Program-made: the position numbers and the translations under genes | Source: [Anoxybacillus] calidus | Lineage (GTDB): Bacteria > Bacillota > Bacilli > Bacillales > Anoxybacillaceae | NCBI RefSeq assembly: GCF_013760845.1 | Contig: NZ_JACDUU010000005.1 | Coordinates: forward strand, 124,001 to 188,000 | Length of the DNA: 64,000 nt | Direction: 5' to 3' | In this document: piece after piece, positions 42,295-53,800 of the stretch | Layout of the letters: each line of letters opens with the position of its first letter | Numbering within the stretch: position 1 is the stretch's first letter | Notes under the pieces: model-generated | Told to the model about the DNA's origin: nothing | What the model saw: only the letters and a program-made list of their open reading frames with translations | Databases searched by the model: none

Positions 42295-45200
42295 ATGTCG
42301 CTTCGATTTATTTTAGGAAGGTCAGGGAGCGGAAAGACGACAACATGTTTAAATGAGATTCGCAAACAGTTGGAAGAAAAACCAAATGGCGAGCCAATTA
42401 TCTATCTTGTTCCTGAGCAAATGACGTTTCAATCAGAGTATGCACTCATTAATACACCGGGGATCGGCGGAATGATTCGCGCTCAAGTATTTAGTTTTAC
42501 CCGTTTAGCTTGGCGGGTTCTTCAAGAAACAGGCGGTATGAGCCGCTATCATCTCAGCGATGCTGGTGTGCGAATGCTTTTGCGCAAAATTATTGAACAT
42601 CGCAAGCATGAATTAAAATTATTTGGACGAGCAGCTGATAAAATCGGGTTTCTCGAACAGTTGGAAGAAATGATTGTTGAATGTAAACGATATTGCTTAA
42701 CACCGGAACAGCTTCTCGAAAAACAAGCAGAATTGCGCGACACGAATGCAAAAGCGAAAGTGTTGGCAGATAAACTAAGCGATTTACAGCTGATTTATAG
42801 CGAGCTAGAAAAGCAATTAATCAGCAAATATATTGAATCGGAAGACTATCTGCGCTTGCTTGCCGAAAAAATCCCTCATTCACGTTATCTTGCTGAAGCG
42901 GAGATTTACATTGATGGGTTTCATAGTTTTACACCGCAAGAATATATGGTGCTTGAACAGTTAATGCTTCATTGTAGGAAAATAACGGTAGCGTTAACAG
43001 TCGATGCTCCTTACAATGAAACACTTCCAGACGAGCTGCATTTATTTAGAATAACAGGACAGACATATCATGATATTCGTGAAATGGCATTGCTCAATAA
43101 TGTGCCAATAGAAGGAATCGAGGTCTTAGAACATAATGTCCGACATAAAGAAAAAGCATTGATTCACTTAGAAAAACATTATGATTCCAGACCTGTTGTT
43201 CCGTTTGTTGAAAAAACAAAGGCGGTCCGCATTTACCAGGCAGCTAATCGCCGTGCCGAAGTGGAAGGGATTGCTCGAGAAATTATTCACCTTGTACGCG
43301 ATGAAGGATACCGATATCGCGATATTGCTATTTTAGTCCGTAATACAAATGATTATCGTGATTTATTTGCAACGGTTTTTGCTGATTACCGTATCGCCTA
43401 TTTTATGGATCAGAAACAGCCAATGCTTCATCACCCGCTTGTAGAATTGCTTCGTTCAAGCCTTGAAGTCATTGTTTCCAATTGGCGCTACGAAGCGGTA
43501 TTTCGTGTCGTTAAAACCGATTTGCTTTTCCCGGTTGACGCGGATGTCATGAGGTTGCGTGAGGAGATGGATCAGCTTGAAAATTATGTCCTTGCTTATG
43601 GAATTCAAGGGATAAAATGGACAAGTAATGAGCGTTGGACGTATCGTCGTTACCAAGCGTTAGATGGAATTTCGGTTGCGCAAACAAATGAAGAGAAAGA
43701 ATATGAAGAGAAGCTGAACAGCTGGCGTGAAATGATTGTGAAGCCGCTTTTTAAGCTGCAAAAACGCCTGCAAAAAGCTGAAAATGGACGAGCAATGTGC
43801 GAGGCAATCTATTTATATTTAGAAGAGTTAGAGATTCCAAAGAAATTAGAACAACTGCGCAGCGAGGCGGAAGCGAAAGGCAGGCTTACAGAAGCAAGAC
43901 AGCATGACCAAGTATGGAATGCGATTATTGATTTGTTAGATCAGTATGTAGAAATTTTAGGAGATGAATATTTACCGTTTAAACAGTTTATAAAAATTAT
44001 CGAAACCGGATTAGAAAGCCTTGAGTTTTCCCATGTTCCGCCAGCGATTGACCAAGTATTAATTGCTCATTTTGACCGTTCCCGTTTATTCGGCATAAAG
44101 TGTGCCTTTGTTGTTGGGGTGAATGAAGGGGTGATCCCGGCTAAGCCGGTAGAAGATGGAATTTTAACAGCGAATGAACGGGAAGTTTTGCAACAATTCC
44201 ATTTAAAAGTGGCACCGGGAAGTCGGGAACAATTGTTAAATGAACCGTTTGCCATTTATTTAGCGTTAACAAGCCCGAGCGAGCGGTTATATATTACGTA
44301 TCCTTTGGCGAATGAGGAAGGAAAAGCGTTAGCTCCTTCGATTTTGCTCAAGCGTTTAACGGATTTATTCCCATCTGTTCAGCAAAAACAGTGGGGCAGC
44401 GAACCGATTGAAGCGGATGAAGAGGAGCAGTTATCATTCGTGACGAATCCAAAGGCAACAATCGCTTATCTTGTTACGCAGCTGCAAGCATGGAAGCGAA
44501 ATTATCCAATAAATGATTTATGGTGGGATGTATACAATTATTATGCGGAAGATGCAGAATGGAAAAAGATAGGTAGAAAAATTTTATCAAGTTTGTTCTA
44601 TCAAAACGTGGCGAAACCATTAAAAAAAGATATAAGCAAACAACTTTATGGAAAGAAAATACAAGCGAGCGTATCGCGGATGGAGCAGTTTAAAGCTTGT
44701 CCGTTTTCCCATTTTGCTGCGCATGGATTGCGTCTCAAAGAAAGAAAAATGTTCCGTTTAGAAGCGCCTGATATCGGCCAGTTGTTTCACTCCGCTTTAA
44801 AGTACATTTCTGACCGAATCAATGATACGAAACTTGAATGGACCAAGTTATCGAAACAGCAGTGTGAACAGCTGTCTTTTGAAGCAGTTGAGCAGCTTGC
44901 GCCAAAAATTCAACAAGAAATTTTATTAAGCTCCAACCGTTATCATTACATGAAGAGGAAGTTGCAAAATATTATTTCACGCACGACCATCATTCTAAGC
45001 GAACATGCGAAAGCGAGCGGCTTTGCCCCGGTTGGCCTTGAGCTAGAATTCGGTCCTAATGGAGAACTACCGCCCGTTAAGTTCCAACTAGGTGATGGTA
45101 CAGTAATGGAACTAGTCGGAAGAATTGATAGAGTGGATAAAGCAGAAAGCTCCAAAGGGATGCTTTTGCGAGTCATTGATTATAAATCAAGTACAAAAGC

Positions 45201-45798
45201 GTTAAATTTAACGGAAGTTTATTACGGAATTGCCTTACAAATGTTAACATATCTAGACATTGTCATTACGTATGCTGAACAATTGATTGGCAGCGCTGCC
45301 TCTCCGGCGGGAATTTTATATTTTCATATTCATAATCCCATTATTAAAAGTGACAAACTGTTGTTAGATGAAAGCGAAGTCGAGAAAAAACTTTTTGAGC
45401 AATTTAAAATGCGCGGTCTCTTATTAGAAGATGAAGAGGCGGTGCGGTTGATGGACAAGACGATAGAAGAAGGAAAGTGGTCGTTAATCGTTCCTGCACA
45501 AATTACAAAAAAAGGCGGGTTTCATGCGAAATCATCGATTGTCAGTGAAGAGGATTTTCACCGTTTGCGCTTACATGTCCGACATTTATTCAAGACAATT
45601 GGCATTGACATTGTGAACGGTGTTGTTGATATATCTCCTTATAAACTGAGCGACAAAACACCATGTCAATTTTGTGAATTTAAGCCGGTATGTCAATTTG
45701 ATGATGTTCTTGAAGAGAACGGGTATCGCTTGCTAATTCCGCAATCCAAAAGCGACATTATTGCAAAAATCGCGGAAGGAGGTAACGAGAGTGAGTAG
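42295..45798 (+). CDS. addB: AddB, helicase-nuclease subunit (ATP-dependent deoxyribonuclease)
   Basis: About 1167 residues. Partner of AddA in resecting double-strand breaks before RecA loading. Walker A GRSGSGKTT is at residues 8-16. The C-terminal RecB-type nuclease domain shows GRIDRVD, LRVIDYKSS and LQMLTYLD, and an iron-sulphur cluster is formed by CPFSHFA (upstream cysteine) and CQFCEFKPVC at the end. ATG 42295 (MSLRFILGRSG) follows TAGGTGATATCG; GTG 42286 is an alternative. addA starts 8 bp before its end. Confidence 0.96.
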   Translation: MSLRFILGRSGSGKTTTCLNEIRKQLEEKPNGEPIIYLVPEQMTFQSEYALINTPGIGGMIRAQVFSFTRLAWRVLQETGGMSRYHLSDAGVRMLLRKIIEHRKHELKLFGRAADKIGFLEQLEEMIVECKRYCLTPEQLLEKQAELRDTNAKAKVLADKLSDLQLIYSELEKQLISKYIESEDYLRLLAEKIPHSRYLAEAEIYIDGFHSFTPQEYMVLEQLMLHCRKITVALTVDAPYNETLPDELHLFRITGQTYHDIREMALLNNVPIEGIEVLEHNVRHKEKALIHLEKHYDSRPVVPFVEKTKAVRIYQAANRRAEVEGIAREIIHLVRDEGYRYRDIAILVRNTNDYRDLFATVFADYRIAYFMDQKQPMLHHPLVELLRSSLEVIVSNWRYEAVFRVVKTDLLFPVDADVMRLREEMDQLENYVLAYGIQGIKWTSNERWTYRRYQALDGISVAQTNEEKEYEEKLNSWREMIVKPLFKLQKRLQKAENGRAMCEAIYLYLEELEIPKKLEQLRSEAEAKGRLTEARQHDQVWNAIIDLLDQYVEILGDEYLPFKQFIKIIETGLESLEFSHVPPAIDQVLIAHFDRSRLFGIKCAFVVGVNEGVIPAKPVEDGILTANEREVLQQFHLKVAPGSREQLLNEPFAIYLALTSPSERLYITYPLANEEGKALAPSILLKRLTDLFPSVQQKQWGSEPIEADEEEQLSFVTNPKATIAYLVTQLQAWKRNYPINDLWWDVYNYYAEDAEWKKIGRKILSSLFYQNVAKPLKKDISKQLYGKKIQASVSRMEQFKACPFSHFAAHGLRLKERKMFRLEAPDIGQLFHSALKYISDRINDTKLEWTKLSKQQCEQLSFEAVEQLAPKIQQEILLSSNRYHYMKRKLQNIISRTTIILSEHAKASGFAPVGLELEFGPNGELPPVKFQLGDGTVMELVGRIDRVDKAESSKGMLLRVIDYKSSTKALNLTEVYYGIALQMLTYLDIVITYAEQLIGSAASPAGILYFHIHNPIIKSDKLLLDESEVEKKLFEQFKMRGLLLEDEEAVRLMDKTIEEGKWSLIVPAQITKKGGFHAKSSIVSEEDFHRLRLHVRHLFKTIGIDIVNGVVDISPYKLSDKTPCQFCEFKPVCQFDDVLEENGYRLLIPQSKSDIIAKIAEGGNESE

Positions 45799-48700
45799 TT
45801 TGATTCGTTCAAAACCAACAGGAAGCCATTGGACTGACGAACAATGGAAGGCGATTGTTGCCGATGGACAGGATATTCTAGTCGCTGCTGCTGCCGGTTC
45901 GGGAAAAACAGCCGTATTAGTCGAGCGCATTATTGAAAAAATCGTTGCCAAAGACGATCCTGTAGATGTAGATCGCTTGCTTGTTGTCACATTTACGAAT
46001 GCTTCCGCAGCAGAGATGAAAACGCGTATCGGTGAAGCGATTGAAAAGGCACTTGAAAAGCATCCAAGTTCACTTCATTTGCGGCGGCAATTAAGCTTAT
46101 TAAATCGCGCATCCATTTCAACGATTCACTCTTTTTGTCTAGATGTTATACGAAAGTACTATTATTTAATTGATATCGATCCTGTATTTCGCATTGCTGA
46201 TGAAACAGAGACGGCTTTGTTGAAAGAAGAAGTAATGGAGGAATTGTTTGAGGAACAGTACGGAAAAGAGGGAAATGAAGCATTTTTAAATGTTGTTGAA
46301 CGTTACACAACGGATCGGACCGATGAAGATTTACAACAGTTAATCCTTGAACTTTATGAGTTTTCTCGCTCTCATCCTTATCCGGCGGTTTGGCTTGATC
46401 AGTTAGTAAACATGTATGACATCAGCGAAGATACAACGATTGAACAATTGCCTTATATCACTTATCTTAGCAGTTATTTGGACATGGAGCTCGATGCGGT
46501 AAAAGATTTGTTAACAAAAGCATTAGAAATTGCCTATCTTCCTGGCGGTCCTTTGCCACGCGCTGAAAACTTTCGCGACGATTTAGAGATTGTCGAAAGA
46601 TTAATAGAGGCAAAAAAGCGTTCATGGCAAGAGCTGTATGAACAAATGCATGCATTTTCTTTTTCAAGAGCAAAGACGTGCCGCGGTGATGAATATAAAA
46701 AAGAATTACTTGATAAAGCGAGTTCTTTGCGGGAGGCAGCGAAGAAAAAGCTAGAGGGGATCCGAGACGAATTATTTTCGTTCCGGCCACAAACTTGGCT
46801 GCGTCACATGAAAGAAATGAAGCCGGTTGTTGAGGTCATTGTTCATCTGGTAAAAGAGTTTGCGGAACGTTTCCGTCAAGCCAAGCTTGAAAAGGGATTA
46901 GTCGATTTTTCAGATTTAGAGCATTATTGCTTACAAATTTTGCGCCATCCTGATTCGACGTTGGAAAAGCTGATTCCTTCCGATGCTGCTCTTGATTACC
47001 GCGCCCAATTTGTCGAGGTGCTTGTTGACGAGTATCAAGATGTGAATATGGTACAAGAATCGATTTTACAGCTTGTTACAAAAGAGCATGAACAGACAGG
47101 AAACTTGTTCATGGTAGGGGATGTAAAACAGTCCATCTACCGTTTCCGACTTGCTGAACCATTTTTATTTTTAAGCAAATATAAACGGTTTACGCCTGAT
47201 GGCAGGAAAACAGGATTAAAAATCGATTTATCGCGCAATTTCCGTAGCCGTACGGAAGTGCTTGACGGAACAAACTTTATTTTTAAACAAATCATGGGGG
47301 AAACAGTCGGAGAAATCGTTTATGACGAAGACGCCGAATTAAAATTTGGTGCTAAGGATTATCCAGAAAACGAAAATACTGCAGTCGAATTTTTAATGAT
47401 TAATCGTGCTGATACAGAGAAAGAAACTCAAGAAGAAATGGATGATTCCACTTTCGATTTCAATGAATTAGAAACGGTGCAGCTTGAGGCACGGTTAATG
47501 GCGCAGAAAATTAAACAATTAATCTCTGAACCGTTTGAGGTTTATGACCGCAAGTTGAAACGCAACCGCCGGGTGATGTACCGTGATATTGTGATTTTAT
47601 TGCGTTCGATGCCATGGGCACCGCAAATTATTGAGGAGTTTCGTCAGCAGGGCATACCGGTTTATGCAGATTTGTCATCGGGATATTTTGAGGCAACAGA
47701 AGTATCGATTATGTTGTCGCTTTTAAAGATTATTGATAATCCATATCAAGATATTCCGCTCGCTGCTGTGCTGCGTTCACCGATTGTTGGCTTAGATGAA
47801 AATGAGTTGGCGATGATTCGCATTCACAATAGAAAAGGAACATATTATGAAGCGCTCATTTCCTTTCTAAATGAGGTGCCAACAGATACACAAGAACAAA
47901 AGCTGCAGCATCGATTGCGCAAGTTTTATCACCAGCTGCAACAGTGGCGGACAAAAGCGCGACAAAGTTCTTTAGCAGATTTAATTTGGCAGCTATACAG
48001 TGAAACACACTTTTATGATTTTGTTGGCGGGATGCCGGGTGGAAAGCAGCGGCAAGCCAATTTGCGTGCATTATACGACCGGGCACGACAATATGAAGCG
48101 ACATCTTTCCGCGGTTTATTCCGGTTTTTACGCTTTGTCGAGCGAATGCAAAACCGCGGTGATGATTTAGGTGCAGCACGCGCTTTAGGTGAGCAAGAGG
48201 ACGTTGTTCGTCTGATGACCATTCATAGCAGTAAAGGTCTTGAGTTTCCTGTTGTATTTGTTGCTGGTCTGGCGCGAAGGTTCAATATGAAGGATATTAA
48301 TCGAAGTTATTTGCTGGATAAAGAACTAGGCTTTGCGACGCGATTTGTTGATGCAAAGTTGCGGATTAGCTATCCGACACTTCCACAGTTGGCGATGAAA
48401 CGAAAGCTGCGTTTTGATTTACTTGCTGAAGAAATGCGTGTTCTTTACGTAGCGTTAACACGGGCAAAAGAAAAGTTATATTTAATTGGTACGGTAAAAG
48501 ACGCAGCAAAGGAAATTGAAAATTGGAAAAACTACTTGACGCACACTGAATGGCTGCTGCCTGATGCGGTTCGCGCTTCGGCAAATTGTTACTTAGATTG
48601 GATCGGCCCTGCTTTAATTCGGCATCGGGATAGCTCAAAGTTACACGGAGATGGTGTGTTTACTAGTTTAGAAGAAATTACAAATCATCCTTCTAAATGG

Positions 48701-49549
48701 AATATAGAAATGATAGAAGCGAAAACATTGCGGCAAATGGATGAAATCAAACAGCAGCAAAATGACCAAATCATCAAAGCGCTTGAAAAAATGCAGCCAA
48801 TTTCTCAGTCAAGCGAATATAAAGAAAAAATTTATCACCATTTGACATGGGAGTATAACGATCAATTACTGACCATGTTGCGAGCGAAGCAGAGCGTTTC
48901 TGAATTAAAACGACAACGGGAAATTTTTGGAGAAAATGCTGATAATGCGTTGCTTCGTCCGTTCTCTGCCCCGATTGCGAAACGGCCGTTATTTATGCAA
49001 GAAAAGAAATTAACGGCGGCGGAAAAGGGAACCGCCATGCACATGGTGATGCAGCATGTAGAGTTAACAAAACCGATTACAGAGGAAACCGTTCGTGAAC
49101 AAATAGCAAAAATGGTTAATGAGGAGCTGCTTACTTATGAGCAAGCGGAATCGGTCGACGTTCGCAGTGTTGTTGCTTTCTTTGCCACTGATATCGGCAA
49201 ACGCCTTTTAAAAGCGCAACATATTTATCGCGAAATTCCGTTCAGCTTATCGTTAGCAGCGAGTGAAGTGTATGGTCTTGAAGGTAAAGCGGAACGAGAA
49301 AATGTTCTCATCCAAGGGGTTGTCGACTGCATGTTTGAAGATGAAGCGGGTCTTGTGTTGATTGATTTTAAAACGGACGCTATTACAAACCGTTTTCCAG
49401 GCGGATTAGACCAAGCAAAAGCTGTATTGGAAAAACGTTATCGTACGCAAGTGGATTTATATCGTCGGGCTATTGAGCAAATTTGGAAAAAAGAAGTGAA
49501 AGAATGTTATCTTTATTTATTTGACGGTTCTTATTTACTGTCCATGTAA
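45791..49549 (+). CDS. addA: AddA, helicase-nuclease subunit (ATP-dependent deoxyribonuclease)
   Basis: About 1252 residues, UvrD/RecB-type helicase with a nuclease end. Walker A is AAAAGSGKTAVLVER (about residues 31-45). Motif II is LVDEYQDVN, and SLRN-type motif IV (DLSRNFRSR) and IHSSKGLEFPVV (motif V) follow. The nuclease motif LIDFKTDAI lies about 65 residues from the C-terminus. GTG 45791 has GGAGGTAACGA upstream and overlaps addB by 8 bp, so the subunits are co-translated. Confidence 0.96.
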   Translation: MSSLIRSKPTGSHWTDEQWKAIVADGQDILVAAAAGSGKTAVLVERIIEKIVAKDDPVDVDRLLVVTFTNASAAEMKTRIGEAIEKALEKHPSSLHLRRQLSLLNRASISTIHSFCLDVIRKYYYLIDIDPVFRIADETETALLKEEVMEELFEEQYGKEGNEAFLNVVERYTTDRTDEDLQQLILELYEFSRSHPYPAVWLDQLVNMYDISEDTTIEQLPYITYLSSYLDMELDAVKDLLTKALEIAYLPGGPLPRAENFRDDLEIVERLIEAKKRSWQELYEQMHAFSFSRAKTCRGDEYKKELLDKASSLREAAKKKLEGIRDELFSFRPQTWLRHMKEMKPVVEVIVHLVKEFAERFRQAKLEKGLVDFSDLEHYCLQILRHPDSTLEKLIPSDAALDYRAQFVEVLVDEYQDVNMVQESILQLVTKEHEQTGNLFMVGDVKQSIYRFRLAEPFLFLSKYKRFTPDGRKTGLKIDLSRNFRSRTEVLDGTNFIFKQIMGETVGEIVYDEDAELKFGAKDYPENENTAVEFLMINRADTEKETQEEMDDSTFDFNELETVQLEARLMAQKIKQLISEPFEVYDRKLKRNRRVMYRDIVILLRSMPWAPQIIEEFRQQGIPVYADLSSGYFEATEVSIMLSLLKIIDNPYQDIPLAAVLRSPIVGLDENELAMIRIHNRKGTYYEALISFLNEVPTDTQEQKLQHRLRKFYHQLQQWRTKARQSSLADLIWQLYSETHFYDFVGGMPGGKQRQANLRALYDRARQYEATSFRGLFRFLRFVERMQNRGDDLGAARALGEQEDVVRLMTIHSSKGLEFPVVFVAGLARRFNMKDINRSYLLDKELGFATRFVDAKLRISYPTLPQLAMKRKLRFDLLAEEMRVLYVALTRAKEKLYLIGTVKDAAKEIENWKNYLTHTEWLLPDAVRASANCYLDWIGPALIRHRDSSKLHGDGVFTSLEEITNHPSKWNIEMIEAKTLRQMDEIKQQQNDQIIKALEKMQPISQSSEYKEKIYHHLTWEYNDQLLTMLRAKQSVSELKRQREIFGENADNALLRPFSAPIAKRPLFMQEKKLTAAEKGTAMHMVMQHVELTKPITEETVREQIAKMVNEELLTYEQAESVDVRSVVAFFATDIGKRLLKAQHIYREIPFSLSLAASEVYGLEGKAERENVLIQGVVDCMFEDEAGLVLIDFKTDAITNRFPGGLDQAKAVLEKRYRTQVDLYRRAIEQIWKKEVKECYLYLFDGSYLLSM

Positions 49550-49572
49550 AGGCGTGTTTTTCACGCCTTTAC
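49546..49572 (+). terminator. Hairpin after addA
   Basis: GTAAAGGCGTG / CACGCCTTTAC stem overlapping the stop codon; the following T-run is weak (GTTTATTT), so it may only partly stop transcription into sbcD. Confidence 0.6.
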
Positions 49573-49629
49573 GTTTATTTGCAAGATTTCATTCTAGTAA
49601 ATTCGTAAACTAGAAAGGAGTTGAATGGC

Positions 49630-50811
49630 TTGCGTATATTGCATACGGCGGATTGGCATTTAGGAAGAACACTTGAAGGAAGAAATCGATTGCCAGAGCA
49701 AGAACAGTTTATTGATGAATTAGTGGAGATCGTTGAAAAGGAAAAAGTCGATGTTGTGTTAATGGCAGGAGATGCATTTGATTCAGTCAACCCGCCAGCG
49801 GCGGCGGAACAGTTGTTTTATGAAAGTTTGGCACGGCTTTCTGATAAAGGAAAGAGGCCAGTTGTTGTCATTGCCGGCAATCATGATCATCCAGATCGTA
49901 TTTCTGCTGCTGCCAGCCTAGTTCAAGATTATGGAATTATCCTTCTTGGCTTGCCGACTGCAGCCGTACAGCGAATCGATGTGCCAACGTGCAATGAAAC
50001 GCTTATGTTAGCGGCTTTGCCGTATCCGTCAGAGGCACGCTTAGCGGAGCTATTATCAGAGAGCAATGAAGAATTACTTTTGCGTGATAAATATGATGAG
50101 CGAATTCGCGGGCTTTTTGAAACAATGAGTGCGATGTTTTTGCCAGATACCGTAAATATTGCGATGAGCCATATTTATGTGGCTGGAGGAAGTACTTCAG
50201 ATTCGGAACGGCCGATTGAAGTAGGAGGGGCTTACACGGTCGCGGCAACAAGTTTGCCGAAAGCAGCACAGTATGTGGCGCTAGGTCATTTGCATAGGCC
50301 GCAAAATGTAAAACGTGCACATACACTTGCTCGTTATTCTGGTTCGCCTCTTGCTTACAGTTTTTCTGAAGCGGGATATGCAAAATCGGTAACGATTATC
50401 GACGTAAAGCCGGGAACAGAAGCGAATGTATCGGAAATTCCTCTTTCAAGTGGGAAACCCCTAGTAAAATGGAAAGCAACGGAAGGAATTGCGCAAGTTT
50501 ATACATGGATCGAGGAAGGAAGAGACAAAAACGCTTGGATTGATCTTGAAATTTATGTAAATTCCGCATTGTCGATGGAGGAGATTCAGCGGCTGCGCAA
50601 ACTTCATCCAGGTTTCGTTCATATTCGTCCTGTATTCCCTGAGCAAGAAAAACGTGTGGCACAATTGAAACGAGAACATGTTCCAATTGAAGAAATGTTT
50701 AAACGCTTTTATGAGAAACAGACAGGAGGCGCTCAAGCAGAACCAGAGCTTGTTCAATTATTTCTTGAGTTAATTGCTGAGGACGAACATGAGGAGGAAA
50801 GAGGGATATGA
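49630..50811 (+). CDS. sbcD: SbcD, Mre11-type exonuclease subunit
   Basis: 393 residues. Metal-dependent nuclease of the SbcCD complex, which opens hairpins and protein-blocked ends. Phosphoesterase motifs: ILHTADWHLG (residues 3-12), VLMAGDAFD, VIAGNHDHPDR, and ALGHLHRPQ. TTG 49630 (RILHTADWH) is 9 nt after AAAGGAG; a TTG at 49621 is too close to that site. It overlaps sbcC by 4 bp (ATGA). Confidence 0.95.
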   Translation: MRILHTADWHLGRTLEGRNRLPEQEQFIDELVEIVEKEKVDVVLMAGDAFDSVNPPAAAEQLFYESLARLSDKGKRPVVVIAGNHDHPDRISAAASLVQDYGIILLGLPTAAVQRIDVPTCNETLMLAALPYPSEARLAELLSESNEELLLRDKYDERIRGLFETMSAMFLPDTVNIAMSHIYVAGGSTSDSERPIEVGGAYTVAATSLPKAAQYVALGHLHRPQNVKRAHTLARYSGSPLAYSFSEAGYAKSVTIIDVKPGTEANVSEIPLSSGKPLVKWKATEGIAQVYTWIEEGRDKNAWIDLEIYVNSALSMEEIQRLRKLHPGFVHIRPVFPEQEKRVAQLKREHVPIEEMFKRFYEKQTGGAQAEPELVQLFLELIAEDEHEEERGI

Positions 50812-53800
50812 AGCCAATTTCCTTGACCATTTCAGGATTACATAGCTTTCGTGAGAAACAAATTATCGATTTTGAGACACTATGTGCGGGCGGAGTATTT
50901 GGCATTTTTGGGCCGACAGGCAGCGGCAAATCATCGATTTTGGATGCGATGACATTGGCATTGTTCGGAAGCGTGGAACGAGCGGCAAATAATACTCATG
51001 GAATTATTAATCACGCTGAAGATCAATTAATGGTATCGTTTACCTTTGAGTTGGAGAATGCCCAAGGAAAGAAGCGGTATACGGTTGAACGCAGCTTTAA
51101 ACGGAGCGATGAATGGCGCATTAAGAGCGCATCAAGCCGTTTAATCGAAATAGATAAAGAATCGATTGTTCTTGCAGATAAAACGAATGAAGTAAATAAA
51201 CAAATTGAACAATTGCTTGGATTGGAAATGAAAGATTTCACTCGTGCAGTTGTGTTGCCGCAAGGAAAGTTTGCCGAATTTTTGTCATTAAAAGGAGTCG
51301 AGCGGCGACAAATGCTTCAGCGGCTTTTTCATCTTGAACAGTATGGGGACAGGCTGAACAAAAAGTTAAAACAGCGGCTAGGGGAAGCAGCGTCGCAATT
51401 AAACGAAATTATAGCAGAACAAAACGGTCTGGGAGATGCTTCTAAAGAAGCGATTGAACGGGCTGAAAAGGAATTGCGCGATTGTGAAGTCCTTTTACAA
51501 AAACGGCAAGTGGAATTGAAACAAACGGAAGAAGAATACGAAAAGAAAAAGCAATTATGGGTTTGGCAGAATGAAAAGAAAGCAATAGAAACGGAACTAA
51601 TGAAATTACATAAAGAAGAAGGAAATATCCGCTTGCTAGAGATGAAAAAAGATCAGGCAGAACAAGCAGAACGATTGCGCCCATATCTTGAACAATATGA
51701 AGCGGCAAAGAATGCAGTTGCTGCGTGGCAGGTAAAATTAGAAAGCTTGCAGCAGCGTGCAGCGGAAGCAAAAGAACATTATAATCAATCGCTGCAACAT
51801 TATGAGCGGGTCCGCCGAGAGAAAACTGAAAAAGAGCCACAACTATTAACAAAAAAAGAACAGTTAGAGCAAGTGCAGCGGATGTTTGCAGAAATGAAAA
51901 AGCTCGAAACACAAGTAGCTTCTTTTCAGCAACAACTAAAGTTAATCGAGCAAAAAGAGATAGAAAAAAATGAGAAATTGTACGAAATTGAACAGATCTA
52001 TCAACGTGGCAGCGAGAAGCAGCAAATGTTAAAGTCAGAACTGCAACAATATCATATATCTGCTGAAGAAAAAGAAAAAGTATACCGCGCTTATGAAGAG
52101 AAACAGCAGTTAATGTCGATTTATCAAACTGTGCAAGAAAGCAAAATGGGGCTGTTAAGAAAACAAGAAGCGCTACAACAGGCATATGGAGCAAAGGCGA
52201 AACAAGAAACACAAGCATTAAGCATAAAAGAAAAAATCAAAAACATCTTTTCGCGACTTGAAAAAAACTATCATCATGTTTGCGAACGGGAATTACAGAT
52301 TACAAAGCTGATTTATAAAAAAGAAAAAGAACTGGAAGAGGCTCGTGTAAAACAGGAAAAGGAAAAAACACGACAGCTTGCTTTTCTGCTTGCCCAACAG
52401 CTGCGTCAAGGGGAAGCATGCCCTGTTTGCGGTTCGCTGGAGCATCCTCAACCGTACAAACATATAGAAGAGGAGACGAACAGTGAAGAAATCATTAAGC
52501 ATCTTGAGCAGTTCATCAAGCAGGGGCAAAGCGGATTACAGTTGTTGTACACATTAAAAATTCAGCTTGAACAGCTTGCGCAAACGATAATGGAAGAAAC
52601 TTCTAATGAATTACAGTTACAACTAACAGATATAAATAAAATAATCGTTGAAGAAAATGAAACGATTCAGCAGCTTGAAGTAGAAATAAAGGCTTTACAA
52701 CAAGACTATTTACAAAGAAGAGAAGAAGTACAACAAGCATTGCAGCGGTTGCGTCGGTTTGAAAATGAACGGCTTGAGTTAGAAAAGCAGATCAATATGC
52801 TGCAAGCGGATATCGAAGAACTTAAAAATCAGTATGAAAAACGGCAGAAACATTATCAGTCATTGAAAGAAAAATGGCATGAACAATATAAAGATCTTGA
52901 TTTTGATACGATGGAACAGCTTCGTGAACAAATACGTCAAAAAGAGAATGCTATACAACAGTTGCAACAGCGCATTGAACGAAGTGTTCAATTTTTAGAA
53001 GAAAAAAGGAAAGAATGGGAGCAACTAAAGGAAGAAAGGCAGATGCTAGAGAAAGAGAAAATACAATTTGTTTCATTGCTTGAAACAAAACAGGAATTGC
53101 TCCGTGAGTATGAATCAAAAATAAAGGGACAAGTTGGCGACGAACAGGTTGAGCGATTGATTGCACATGTTGAAAGACAAATCATGTTGTTAAAAGAGCA
53201 AGAAGAAAAAGCGTATGAGGCATGGCAACATTCGCAACAAATATATCAAACGTTAGAAAGTGAAATGAAAGCAGCATGGCAGGCGCTTGAGGAAGGACGA
53301 CAACGATATGAAGAAGCAGAGAGCAAGTGGAAGTTGCATTTAAGACAAACATCTTTTCAAAGTGAAGAAGAAGTAAGACAAGCCTTTTTGTCACGACAAG
53401 AATGGGAGCATCTAAATGAAAAAATAGAGCAATACTGGAATAGTGTGAAAAAACGGCAAATGGAATTAGAGCGAGTCGCTAAAGCGATGGCTGGCAATAC
53501 AGTGACGGAAGAAGAATGGATGCAGATTCAAGCGTTACGACAAGAAATAAGAGAAAGCGTAAATGAAGCGATTCAGCAAGTTGGCGCAGCACAAAAAATA
53601 GTGGAAGAGTTGATGAAAAAACATGAACGATTTAACGAATTAGAAAAAAAGCGAGAAAAGCTATCATTGCTTGTTTCTAAATATACGCAGTTACAAAATG
53701 TTTTAAAAGGAAATAGTTTTGTTGAGTTTATTGCTGAAGAACAACTCATTCAAGTCACGCAAATGGCATCGGAGCGATTAGGTTCATTAACACGACAACG

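Noticed and set aside
51442-52218. 258-residue minus-strand open frame
   Set aside because: A reverse reading of the sbcC coiled coil; Leu/Phe-rich shadow without a start signal.
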